A stretch of DNA of 64,000 bases, from the NCBI GenBank assembly GCA_051859045.1, contig JBHYGK010000008.1:6540-70539 (forward strand). Reading direction: 5' to 3'. Both the position numbers and the translations under genes were made by a program. Shown piece after piece: positions 1 through 7,048 of the stretch. Every line of letters begins with the position of its first letter. The stretch's first letter is position 1. Source of the DNA: JBHYGK01 sp051859045 (GTDB lineage Bacteria > Pseudomonadota > Gammaproteobacteria > Xanthomonadales > Xanthomonadaceae). The notes under the pieces are model-generated. The model had not been told where the DNA came from, made no database searches, and saw nothing but the letters and a program-made list of their open reading frames with translations.

Positions 1-420
1 CTTGCGGGTGTCGAGCACGCGCGTGGGCGTGCCCGCCAGCGCGTCGACCCAGGCGCGCACCACCGTGGCGGTGCCCGAGAGGGTCTGCAGGAAGTTCAGC
101 GCGCTGCGCTCGGCGCTGACGATGGCGCGCGCGCGGGCCTCGATGGTGCAGGCGATGTCGCCGGCCACCAGGCGCGCGCCCTCGGCGTGGCGCCAGTGGA
201 TGCGCGCGCCGGGGTCGAGCGCGCGCAGGCAGGCGTCGAACCAGGGCGCGCCGGCGAGCACCGCGGCGGGCTCCTTGCAGCGCACGTGGGCGACGGCCGG
301 GCCGTCGGGCAGCAGCTCGGCCGTGAGGTCGCGGCGGACGCCGCCGGCGTCGCCGAGGTCCTCGTCGAGCGCGCGCGCCGCGTCGGCGGCGACCCGCGCC
401 GGGTCCGGCGGGGCGAGCAT
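1..420 (-). CDS. nadC: Nicotinate-nucleotide pyrophosphorylase (quinolinate phosphoribosyltransferase), partial, N-terminal half
   Basis: NadC makes nicotinate mononucleotide from quinolinate and PRPP in de novo NAD synthesis. The first 140 residues are present; the C-terminal part lies beyond the left edge, and the family is usually about 280 residues. The recognisable core is SAERSALNFLQTLSGTAT at about residues 105-122, followed by RVLDTRK at the window edge, both hallmark stretches of the phosphoribosyltransferase barrel. The ATG lies 5 bases after the stop of the Trm112-like gene upstream on the same strand, so the two are probably cotranscribed. The identification rests on these motifs and is firm; only the truncation is artificial (window edge). 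Confidence 0.93.
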   Translation of the reverse strand, partial: MLAPPDPARVAADAARALDEDLGDAGGVRRDLTAELLPDGPAVAHVRCKEPAAVLAGAPWFDACLRALDPGARIHWRHAEGARLVAGDIACTIEARARAIVSAERSALNFLQTLSGTATVVRAWVDALAGTPTRVLDTRK

Positions 421-425
421 CCGGC

Positions 426-692
426 TCAGGCCGGGAAGTCGGCGACCTGCGCGGTCGCGATGGCCTCGTCGGCGAGCAGCACCGGGATGCCCTCGTCGAT
501 GCGGTAGGCGCGCTTGCGGTCGCGGGTGATCAGGCCCGAGGACAGGGCCTGGGCCTGCGCCGAGCCGTCGGCCCGGACCACGCCGCCGGCGGCGACGGCG
601 CGGTTGAGCGCGTCGAGCTCGCGGGCCGAGAGCAGGGCGAGCGGCTGCCGGGTGACCGGGCAGGCGAGGAGGTCGAGCAGGCGGCGGTCCAT
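426..692 (-). CDS. Trm112/YcaR family small protein
   Basis: An 88-residue protein starting MDRRLLDLLACPVTRQPL and ending with RIDEGIPVLLADEA, the two conserved blocks of the Trm112-like (UPF0434, YcaR) family. E. coli YcaR is about 60 residues; this copy has a longer middle insertion (about residues 22-55). Eukaryotic Trm112 activates methyltransferases, but the bacterial role is poorly defined. Only one cysteine (in ACPV) is visible, so a classical four-cysteine zinc site is absent. The ATG at 692 was chosen because it gives the canonical MDxRLL start; the frame stays open much further upstream but overlaps purE on the other strand. It lies immediately upstream of nadC. Confidence 0.85.
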   Translation of the reverse strand: MDRRLLDLLACPVTRQPLALLSARELDALNRAVAAGGVVRADGSAQAQALSSGLITRDRKRAYRIDEGIPVLLADEAIATAQVADFPA

Positions 693-726
693 GGGCGGGG
701 TCCGGTCGGAGAGGGGCGCGGGGCGG

Positions 727-755
727 TGATTCGGTCCCGGCGATGCGACTAGAAT
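727..755 (+). promoter_or_regulatory. Candidate sigma-70 promoter for purE
   Basis: TGATTC (727-732) and TAGAAT (750-755) are separated by 17 bases in the divergent gap between the Trm112-like gene and purE. The predicted transcription start near 762 falls on the upstream in-frame TTG, so translation should begin at the ATG at 780. This is inferred from sequence match only; no PurR-type operator was recognised. Confidence 0.45.
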
Positions 756-779
756 AGGGTTTTGACCGGGCACCCGCCA

Positions 780-1286
780 ATGCGCCAGAGCGAAGACGCG
801 CCCCTCGTGGGGCTTGTGATGGGGTCGCGCTCCGACTGGGAGACGATGCAGCACGCCGCCGAGAAGCTGGCGCTGCTGGGCATCCCGCACGAGGTCGAGG
901 TGGTCTCCGCGCACCGCACGCCCGACAAGCTCTTTGCCTACGCCGAGGCGGCCGAGGGCCGCGGCCTGCGCGCGATCATCGCCGGCGCCGGCGGCGCGGC
1001 CCACCTGCCGGGCATGCTCGCGGCCAAGACCGCGCTGCCGGTGCTGGGCGTGCCGGTGCAGTCCAAGGCGCTCAGCGGCCTCGACTCGCTGTACTCGATC
1101 GTGCAGATGCCCGCCGGCATCCCGGTGGCGACGTTCGCGATCGGCGTCGCCGGCGCGGCCAACGCCGGCCTGTTCGCCGGCGCCCTGCTGGCCGCCACCC
1201 ACCCGGCCATCGCCGCGGCGCTCGCGGCCTTCCGCGCGCGGCAGACCGCCGACGTGCTGGCCCATCCGGACCCGAGGCTCCCGTGA
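780..1286 (+). CDS. purE: N5-carboxyaminoimidazole ribonucleotide mutase
   Basis: PurE converts N5-CAIR to CAIR in purine synthesis, acting after PurK. The 168-residue protein is the usual length and shows the family signatures GLVMGSRSDWETMQ near the N-terminus, SAHRTPDKLF around residue 44, and AGAGGAAHLPGM. The ATG at 780 is preferred over an in-frame TTG at 762, because 762 coincides with the predicted transcription start. No clear Shine-Dalgarno sequence precedes it. Its stop overlaps the purK start as GTGA, so the two are translationally coupled and form the purEK operon. Confidence 0.96.
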   Translation: MRQSEDAPLVGLVMGSRSDWETMQHAAEKLALLGIPHEVEVVSAHRTPDKLFAYAEAAEGRGLRAIIAGAGGAAHLPGMLAAKTALPVLGVPVQSKALSGLDSLYSIVQMPAGIPVATFAIGVAGAANAGLFAGALLAATHPAIAAALAAFRARQTADVLAHPDPRLP

Positions 1287-2428
1287 CCACGCTCGGCATC
1301 CTCGGTGGCGGACAGCTGGCGCGGATGCTCGCGCTGGCCGGCGCGCCGCTCGGCCTGCGCTTCCTGGTCATGGACTCCGCCGACGAGGCCTGCGCGGCGC
1401 AGTTCGTGCCCCAGCTCAAGGCCGACTACCGCGACGAGGCCGCGCTGGCGGAGTTCGCCGCGCGCGTCGACGTGGCCACCTTCGACTTCGAGAACGTGCC
1501 GGCCGAGAGCGCCGAGTGGCTGGCCGCGCGCATCCCGGTGCACCCGGGCCCGCGCGCGCTGGCGGTCGCCCAGGACCGGCTGGCCGAGAAGACCCTGTTC
1601 CGCGAGCTGGGCCTCGGCGTGCCGCCCTTCGCCGACGTCGCCGACCGCGCGGGGCTCGACGCCGCCATCGCCGCGATCGGCGCGCCCTGCATCCTCAAGA
1701 CCCGGCGCCTGGGCTACGACGGCAAGGGCCAGTTCCGCCTGCGCAGCGCGGCCGACGCCGACGCGGCCTGGGCCGCGCTGGGCGGCCAGGCCGCGCGCGT
1801 GGGGCTGATCCTCGAGGGCTTCGTGCGCTTCCAGCGCGAGCTGTCGGTGGTGGCCGTGCGCTCGCGCGACGGCGAGGTGCGGGCCTGGCCGCTGACCGAG
1901 AACTGGCACGTCGACGGCGTGCTCTCCGCCAGCCTCGCCCCGGCCCGCGTGGCGCCCGCGCTGCAGGCGCTCGCGCTGGCCCAGGCCACGCGCGTGGCCG
2001 AGGCGCTCGACTACGTCGGCGTGTTCGCGCTGGAGCTGTTCGAGGTGGACGGCGCGCTGCTGGCCAACGAGATGGCCCCGCGCGTGCACAACTCCGGCCA
2101 CTGGACGATCGAGGGCGCCGAGACCTCGCAGTTCGAGAACCACCTGCGCGCGGTGCTGGGCCTGCCGCTGGGCAGCACCGCGGCGCGCGGCGCCAGCGCG
2201 ATGCTCAACTGGATCGGCGCGCTGCCCGAGGCCGCGGCGGTGCTGCGCGATCCGCAGGGCCACTGGCACGACTACGGCAAGACCCCACGCGAGGGCCGCA
2301 AGGTCGGCCACGCCACGCTGCGCGCGGACGACGCCGCGACGCTGGCCGAGGCGCTGGCGCGGGTCGGCGACGCGCTGGGCCGCGAGGCCCAGGTGGCGCC
2401 GGTGCTGGCGCGGCTGCGCGAGGGCTGA
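1283..2428 (+). CDS. purK: N5-carboxyaminoimidazole ribonucleotide synthase
   Basis: PurK is the ATP-grasp enzyme that carboxylates AIR with bicarbonate and ATP. The 381-residue protein begins with the nucleotide-binding glycine loop TLGILGGGQLARMLALA. It also shows the ATP-grasp stretch CILKTRRLGYDGKGQF (about residues 135-150) and the signature NEMAPRVHNSGHWTIEGAE (about residue 260). It starts with GTG inside the purE stop codon and is followed by a strong convergent hairpin shared with sodB. Length and motif order are standard. Confidence 0.96.
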   Translation: MTTLGILGGGQLARMLALAGAPLGLRFLVMDSADEACAAQFVPQLKADYRDEAALAEFAARVDVATFDFENVPAESAEWLAARIPVHPGPRALAVAQDRLAEKTLFRELGLGVPPFADVADRAGLDAAIAAIGAPCILKTRRLGYDGKGQFRLRSAADADAAWAALGGQAARVGLILEGFVRFQRELSVVAVRSRDGEVRAWPLTENWHVDGVLSASLAPARVAPALQALALAQATRVAEALDYVGVFALELFEVDGALLANEMAPRVHNSGHWTIEGAETSQFENHLRAVLGLPLGSTAARGASAMLNWIGALPEAAAVLRDPQGHWHDYGKTPREGRKVGHATLRADDAATLAEALARVGDALGREAQVAPVLARLREG

Positions 2429-2465
2429 CGCCCGCGCGGGCCGCGGCGCCCGGGGGCCGCAAACG

Positions 2466-2493
2466 ACGACGCCCGCCGTGAGGCGGGCGTCGT
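2466..2493. terminator. Bidirectional hairpin between purK and sodB
   Basis: A perfect 12-bp stem (2466-2477 with 2482-2493) closes a GTGA loop between the convergent purK and sodB genes. The sodB strand continues into CGTTT after the stem, so it resembles an intrinsic terminator more on the minus strand; on the plus strand there is no T-run. Seen directly in the sequence; function inferred. Confidence 0.6.
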
Positions 2494-2518
2494 GCGTGGC
2501 GGGGGGCTGCGGCGAGGC

Positions 2519-3097
2519 TCAGGCCAGGCGCGCGGCCACCGCGTTCCAGTCGACCAGGTTCCAGAACGCCTCGACGTACTTGGCGCGGGCGTTGCGGTAG
2601 TCGACGTAGTAGGCGTGCTCCCACACGTCGCAGGTCAGCAGCGGGGTGTCCGCGCCGGTCAGCGGGGTGGCGGCGTTGGGGGTGCTGACCAGCGCCAGCG
2701 AACCGTCCGGGCGCTGCACCAGCCACGCCCAGCCCGAGCCGAAGGTGGTCAGCGCGGTCTGGGTGAACTGGTCCTTGAAGGCCTGGAAGCTGCCGAAGGC
2801 CTTGTCGATGGCCTCGGCCAGCGCCCCGGTCGGCGCGCCGCCGGCGTTGGGCGCCAGGCAGTTCCAGTAGAAGGTGTGGTTCCAGACCTGCGCGGCGTTG
2901 TTGAACATGCCGCCCTGGGACTTGCGCACGATGTCCTCGAGCGACATCGCCTCGAACTCGGTGCCCGGGATGAGCTTGTTGAGGTTGTCGACGTAGAGCT
3001 GGTGGTGCTTGCCGTAGTGGAAGTCGATGGTCTCGGCCGAGATGTGCGGCGCGAGGGCGTCGCGCGCGTAGGGCAGGGCGGGCAGTTCGATCGCCAT
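2519..3097 (-). CDS. sodB: Superoxide dismutase [Fe]
   Basis: This cytoplasmic enzyme converts superoxide to hydrogen peroxide and oxygen. The 192-residue protein has all four metal ligands in the expected places: His27, His74 (in VWNHTF), Asp157 and His161 (in DVWEHAYY). AAQVWNHTFYWNCLAPN with Gln70 is the iron-type signature, as opposed to the manganese type. The ATG at 3097 is preceded by an AGGAG Shine-Dalgarno sequence about 6 bases away. The gene diverges from grxD and converges on purK. No signal peptide is present. Confidence 0.97.
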   Translation of the reverse strand: MAIELPALPYARDALAPHISAETIDFHYGKHHQLYVDNLNKLIPGTEFEAMSLEDIVRKSQGGMFNNAAQVWNHTFYWNCLAPNAGGAPTGALAEAIDKAFGSFQAFKDQFTQTALTTFGSGWAWLVQRPDGSLALVSTPNAATPLTGADTPLLTCDVWEHAYYVDYRNARAKYVEAFWNLVDWNAVAARLA

Positions 3098-3212
3098 GGC
3101 TGGCTCCTGGGAAGTGGATGGGGGGAAGCCGCGGACGGGGCCGCGAGGCCGTAGAATGGTAGCCCATTCCCCCACCCCTCCGACCCTCCCCGACGGGTCG
3201 CGGAGCCTTCGC

Positions 3213-3530
3213 ATGAGCATCACGCAGCGCCTCGAGTCCCTGGTCAACGGCCACCCCATCGTCCTCGTCATGAAGGGCACGCCGACCTTCCCGATGTGCG
3301 GCTTCTCCAGCCGCACCGTGCAGGCGCTGAAGGCCTGCGGCGCCCAGTTCCACGCGGTGAACGTGCTCGAGGACCCCGAGCTGCGCGCGAACCTGCCGCG
3401 CTTCTCGAACTGGCCGACCTTCCCGCAGCTCTTCATCCACGGCGAGCTGATCGGCGGCTGCGACATCACCGAGGAGCTGCACGCCTCCGGCGAGCTCGCG
3501 CGCCTGGTGGCCGAGGCCGGCAAGGCGTGA
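3213..3530 (+). CDS. grxD: Monothiol glutaredoxin, CGFS type
   Basis: A 105-residue Grx4-type glutaredoxin that holds or transfers [2Fe-2S] clusters using glutathione. The signature MCGFS contains the single active cysteine Cys29; Lys21 and the TFPQLFI cis-proline loop are the glutathione-binding elements. The length matches the family. A TAGAAT -10-like box lies at 3152-3157, but no convincing -35 element was found. The stop overlaps the GTG of the next gene (GTGA), which couples it to the dehydrogenase downstream. Confidence 0.95.
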   Translation: MSITQRLESLVNGHPIVLVMKGTPTFPMCGFSSRTVQALKACGAQFHAVNVLEDPELRANLPRFSNWPTFPQLFIHGELIGGCDITEELHASGELARLVAEAGKA

Positions 3531-4363
3531 GCGAGGCCGCCGCCGCCGGGCGCGCGCCCGACCCGGTGCCCGCGCTGGTGCCGGGCAGCCTCGAGGGCCG
3601 GGTGATCCTGGTCACCGGCGCGGCCGGCGGCCTGGGCGGCGAGTCGGCGCTCGCCTGCGCGCGCGCTGGCGCCAGCGTGGTCCTGCTCGGCCACCGCCAG
3701 CCCAAGCTGGCCAAGGTCTACGACGCCATCGCCAAGGTCGGGCCCACGCCCGCGATGTATCCGCTCGACCTCGCGGGCGCCGGTCCCGGCGACTACGAGG
3801 CGATGTGCGACCGCATCGTGGCCGAGTTCGGCCAGCTCGACGGCATCCTCCACTGCGGCGCGGCCTTCGCCGGGCTCGCCCCGCTCGAGGTCACCGAGCC
3901 CGACGCGTTCCTGCTGCAGCTGCACGCCAACCTCGCCGCGCCCTGGCTGCTGACCCAGGCCTGCCTGCCGGCGCTGCGCGCGCGGCCGGACGCCGCGGTG
4001 GTGTTCGTGCTGGACGATCCGGCCCGCTCCGAGCGCGCCTACTGGGGCGCCTACGGCATCGCCAAGGCCGGCCTGCGCAGCCTGCTCGCGATCGCCCACG
4101 CCGAGACCGAGCGCTCCAGCGTCCGCCTCTCGGGCCTCGAGCCGGGCCCGATGCGCACGTCGATCCGCGCGCGCGCCTACGTCGAGGAGGCCGCCACCGG
4201 CGTCATCCCGCCGGCCGCCTACGCCCCGGCCTGCGTGCACCTGCTCTCGGCCGCGGGCGCCGCCCGGCGCGGCACGGTCTGGGCCCCGCGCCCCGACCCC
4301 GCCGCGCTCGCGCCCACCCCCGCGCCGCCCCCGGCCCCGGCCTTCCCGAGGATCCTGACGTGA
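3527..4363 (+). CDS. Short-chain dehydrogenase/reductase, YciK-like
   Basis: A 278-residue SDR with the cofactor loop TGAAGGLG (residues 30-37) and the catalytic YGIAK motif (YxxxK) within WGAYGIAKAGL. The usual NNAG motif is replaced by LHCGAAF, and the layout resembles the YciK group of oxidoreductases, whose substrate is not established. The C-terminus ends in an unusual Pro/Ala-rich tail of about 20 residues. The GTG start overlaps the grxD stop, and the stop overlaps the GTG of the MarC-family gene, making a three-gene coupled run. The family assignment is solid; substrate unknown. Confidence 0.85.
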   Translation: MSEAAAAGRAPDPVPALVPGSLEGRVILVTGAAGGLGGESALACARAGASVVLLGHRQPKLAKVYDAIAKVGPTPAMYPLDLAGAGPGDYEAMCDRIVAEFGQLDGILHCGAAFAGLAPLEVTEPDAFLLQLHANLAAPWLLTQACLPALRARPDAAVVFVLDDPARSERAYWGAYGIAKAGLRSLLAIAHAETERSSVRLSGLEPGPMRTSIRARAYVEEAATGVIPPAAYAPACVHLLSAAGAARRGTVWAPRPDPAALAPTPAPPPAPAFPRILT

Positions 4364-4986
4364 CCATCGCCGCCGCCGCCCTGCTGCTGTTCCTGATCCT
4401 CGACCCGCTGGGCAACATCCCGATCTTCCTGAGCCTTCTCAAGCCGCTGCCGCCGCACCGCCGGCGCATCGTGCTGGCCCGCGAGCTGCTGATCGCGCTC
4501 GGCGTGCTGTTCGTGTTCCTGCTCGCCGGCGGCTACGTGCTGGAGGTGATGCACCTGCGCCAGGAGTCGATCGCGATCGCCGGCGGCATCGTGCTGTTCC
4601 TGATCGGCCTGCGGATGATCTTCCCGGTGCCCGAGGGCATCTTCGGCGAGACCCCGGAGGGCGAGCCCTTCATCGTGCCGATGGCGATCCCGCTGGTGGC
4701 CGGCCCCTCGGGCATGGCCGCGGTGATGCTGATGGCCAACAAGGACCCGGGCCGGATCATGGACTGGTCGATCGCGCTGCTGATCGCCTGGGGCGCCACG
4801 GCGGTGATCCTGTTCTCGGCGTTCTCGCTGTACAAGGTGCTCGGCCGGCGCGCGCTGGTGGCGCTGGAGCGCCTGATGGGCATGCTGCTGATCGCGCTCT
4901 CGGTGCAGATGATGCTCGACGGCATCTCGACCTACCTGGCCGGCCACGCCGCGACCGCCGCCGCGGCCGCCGCCGTCGCGGGCTGA
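4360..4986 (+). CDS. MarC/UPF0056 family inner-membrane protein
   Basis: A 208-residue integral membrane protein with about six hydrophobic segments. It carries the family signatures LDPLGNIPIFLSLL near the N-terminus and AIPLVAGPSGMAAVML in the middle. MarC proteins were once linked to multiple antibiotic resistance, but their function remains undefined. It starts with a GTG that overlaps the stop of the SDR gene. The C-terminal 15 residues are almost all alanine, which looks like low-complexity drift in a GC-rich genome. Confidence 0.85.
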   Translation: MTIAAAALLLFLILDPLGNIPIFLSLLKPLPPHRRRIVLARELLIALGVLFVFLLAGGYVLEVMHLRQESIAIAGGIVLFLIGLRMIFPVPEGIFGETPEGEPFIVPMAIPLVAGPSGMAAVMLMANKDPGRIMDWSIALLIAWGATAVILFSAFSLYKVLGRRALVALERLMGMLLIALSVQMMLDGISTYLAGHAATAAAAAAVAG

Positions 4987-5097
4987 GCCCGCGCCGCGCT
5001 GACACGGCGCGGTGACCTCCGCGTCATCGCGCCGACACGCCCCCCGCCGAGCATCCGCGCCAACCGCCCGGGGTGGTCCCGGGCCTGGGGGTGCCCG

Positions 5098-6840
5098 GTG
5101 ATCGACGTCGCGCAACGCTTCTACGCCCGTTTCCCGCGCCTGGCCGGCGGCCGCGCCCGCAGCGCCAGCCTCCCGGTGGTCGAACTGCTGCGGCGGATCA
5201 CCGCCGAGGCCGAGCTCAACGCCCTGCTCGACCGCCTCGGCGAGGCCCGCGGCCTGGACTTCGTCGGCGACGCGCTGCGCCAGCTCGGCGTGCGCTACAC
5301 GATGGCCCCCACCGACCTCGCCCACCTGCCCAGCGAGGGCCGCTGCGTCGTGGTGGCCAACCATCCGCTCGGCGCGGTCGACGCCCTGGCCCTGCTGCAC
5401 CTGGTCGGGCAGGTGCGCCGCGACGTGCGCATCCTCGCCAACGACGTGCTGATGCAGCTCGCCCCGCTCAGCGAGCTGCTGCTGCCCTGCGACGTGTTCG
5501 CCGGCGGCGGCGCCGGCCGGGCCGGCCTGCGCGAGGCGTTCCGCGCGCTGGAGCGCGAGGAGATGCTGCTGGTGTTCCCGGCCGGCGAGGTCAGCCGGAT
5601 CCGCCCCGAGGGCGTGCGCGACGGCCGCTGGAGCCCCGGCTTCCTGCGCTTCGCCCGCCGCGCCGGCGCCCCGGTGGTGCCGGTGCACATCGGCGCGCGC
5701 AACTCCGCCGCGTTCTATGGCGCCTCGATGCTGGCCAAGCCGCTGGCCACGCTGATGCTGCCGCGCGAGATGCTCGACGCGGCGCGGCCGCTGACCTTCA
5801 CCATCGGCGCGCCGGTCGCGCCCGCCGCGCTCGCGCTGCCGGGCCGCAGCGAGGCCCAGGTCGCCCAGCGCATGCGCGCGCACGTCTACCGCCTGGCCCG
5901 CAGGCAGCCGCCGGTGTTCGCGACCTCGGCCGCGATCGCGCACCCGGAGCCGCCCGGGGCGGTGCGCCGCGCGCTCGCCGCCGGCGAGGTGCTCGGCCAG
6001 ACCCGCGAGGGCAAGCGGATCGTGCTGCTCGACGCCGGCCCGGGCGATCCCGCGTTGCGCGAGATCGGCCGACTGCGCGAGCTCGCCTTCCGGCGGGTGG
6101 GGGAGGGCACCGGCCTGCCGCGCGACCTCGACCGCCACGACCCGCACTACCGCCACCTGGTGCTCTGGGACGACCAGGCGCTGGAGATCGTCGGCGCCTA
6201 CCGGCTGGGCGACGCCGCCCGGCTGCTGCCCTCGCAGGGCGTGGCGGGGCTCTATACGGCCAGCCTGTTCGATTTCGCGCCCGGCGCCGAGGCCTGGCTC
6301 GGCCAGGCGGTCGAGCTCGGCCGCAGCTTCGTGCATCCGCGGCACTGGGGCAGCCGCAGCCTCGACATGCTCTGGCAGGGGATCGGCGCCTTCCTGCGCG
6401 CCCGGCCGGACGCCCGCTACGCCTTCGGCCCGGTCAGCCTGTCGGCCGACCTGCCCGAGCGCGCCCGCGGCTGGATCGTCGAGGTGCACCGCCAGGTGTT
6501 CGGCGATCCGGACCTGCTCGCGGTGGCCAGGAACCCCTGGCGCGCCCCTCCGGCGCTGGCCGACGAGGTGCGCCGGGCGATCGACGGGCTGGCGCCGGCC
6601 GAGGCGCTGCAGTGCCTGAAGCGCGTCCTGGCCGAAGAAGGCGTCACGTTGCCGACGCTTTACAAGCAGTACGTGGATCTCGTCGAGCCCGACGGGGTCC
6701 GTTTCCTGGCCTTCGGGGTGGATCCGGCCTTCGGCCACTGCATCGACGGGCTGGTCCGGCTCGACCTGACCCGCCTGAAGCCGGCCAAGCGCGCGCGCTA
6801 CCTCGGCGCGTCCGCGGGGGCGTCCAGCGCCGCCGCGTGA
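5098..6840 (+). CDS. Fused PlsC-type acyltransferase and GNAT-type N-acyltransferase (OlsF-like)
   Basis: A 580-residue two-domain protein. The N-terminal half (about residues 75-260) is a lysophospholipid acyltransferase domain with VVANHPLGAVDALALL (NHxxxxD motif) and VFPAGEVSR. The C-terminal half (about 320-560) resembles the COG3176/OlsB acyl-transferring GNAT domain, with AVELGRSFVHPRHWGSRSL and AFGPVSLSADLP. This domain order matches OlsF, the bifunctional enzyme that builds ornithine lipids by N- and then O-acylation. The fold assignment is strong; the ornithine-lipid role is inference from architecture. The GTG start at 5098 follows a 111-base gap after the MarC gene, and no Shine-Dalgarno sequence is obvious. 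Confidence 0.8.
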   Translation: MIDVAQRFYARFPRLAGGRARSASLPVVELLRRITAEAELNALLDRLGEARGLDFVGDALRQLGVRYTMAPTDLAHLPSEGRCVVVANHPLGAVDALALLHLVGQVRRDVRILANDVLMQLAPLSELLLPCDVFAGGGAGRAGLREAFRALEREEMLLVFPAGEVSRIRPEGVRDGRWSPGFLRFARRAGAPVVPVHIGARNSAAFYGASMLAKPLATLMLPREMLDAARPLTFTIGAPVAPAALALPGRSEAQVAQRMRAHVYRLARRQPPVFATSAAIAHPEPPGAVRRALAAGEVLGQTREGKRIVLLDAGPGDPALREIGRLRELAFRRVGEGTGLPRDLDRHDPHYRHLVLWDDQALEIVGAYRLGDAARLLPSQGVAGLYTASLFDFAPGAEAWLGQAVELGRSFVHPRHWGSRSLDMLWQGIGAFLRARPDARYAFGPVSLSADLPERARGWIVEVHRQVFGDPDLLAVARNPWRAPPALADEVRRAIDGLAPAEALQCLKRVLAEEGVTLPTLYKQYVDLVEPDGVRFLAFGVDPAFGHCIDGLVRLDLTRLKPAKRARYLGASAGASSAAA

Positions 6841-7048
6841 CACCCGTCGGGCGGATGTCATGCGCCTGTCATCGGGGCCGGCTAGCGTGTTAACCTAGCG
6901 TTAACCCCTCCGCGTCGACGCCATAGGCGGCAGGGGACCTGGGGAGACACCCAAGCCACACGAGACGCGGCACGGCGCCGCGAAGGGACTCCTGCGGCAG
7001 GGCGCTGCAGTCACCACCACTTTGGCAATCAATCCAAGGGCAACCACC
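6841..7048 (+). promoter_or_regulatory. Receptor upstream region with two GTTAAC palindromes
   Basis: This 208-base gap contains the palindrome GTTAAC twice (6889-6894 and 6900-6905), embedded in imperfect direct repeats of CTAGCG-GTTAAC. Their centres are 11 bases apart, about one helical turn, as expected for a dimeric regulator binding one face of the helix. The region is AT-rich relative to its surroundings. An AAGGG Shine-Dalgarno sequence lies 8 bases before the receptor ATG. The operator assignment is inference; no known regulator was matched. Confidence 0.35.

Noticed and set aside
762..782. TTG at 762 as the purE start
   Set aside because: It coincides with the predicted transcription start and adds six residues not typical of PurE; the ATG at 780 fits better.
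4219..6861. Long minus-strand open frame (about 880 codons) over the MarC and acyltransferase genes
   Set aside because: It is antisense to two well-supported genes, has no recognisable domain, and its composition (His, Gln, Arg and Ala rich) is typical of antisense frames in very GC-rich DNA.
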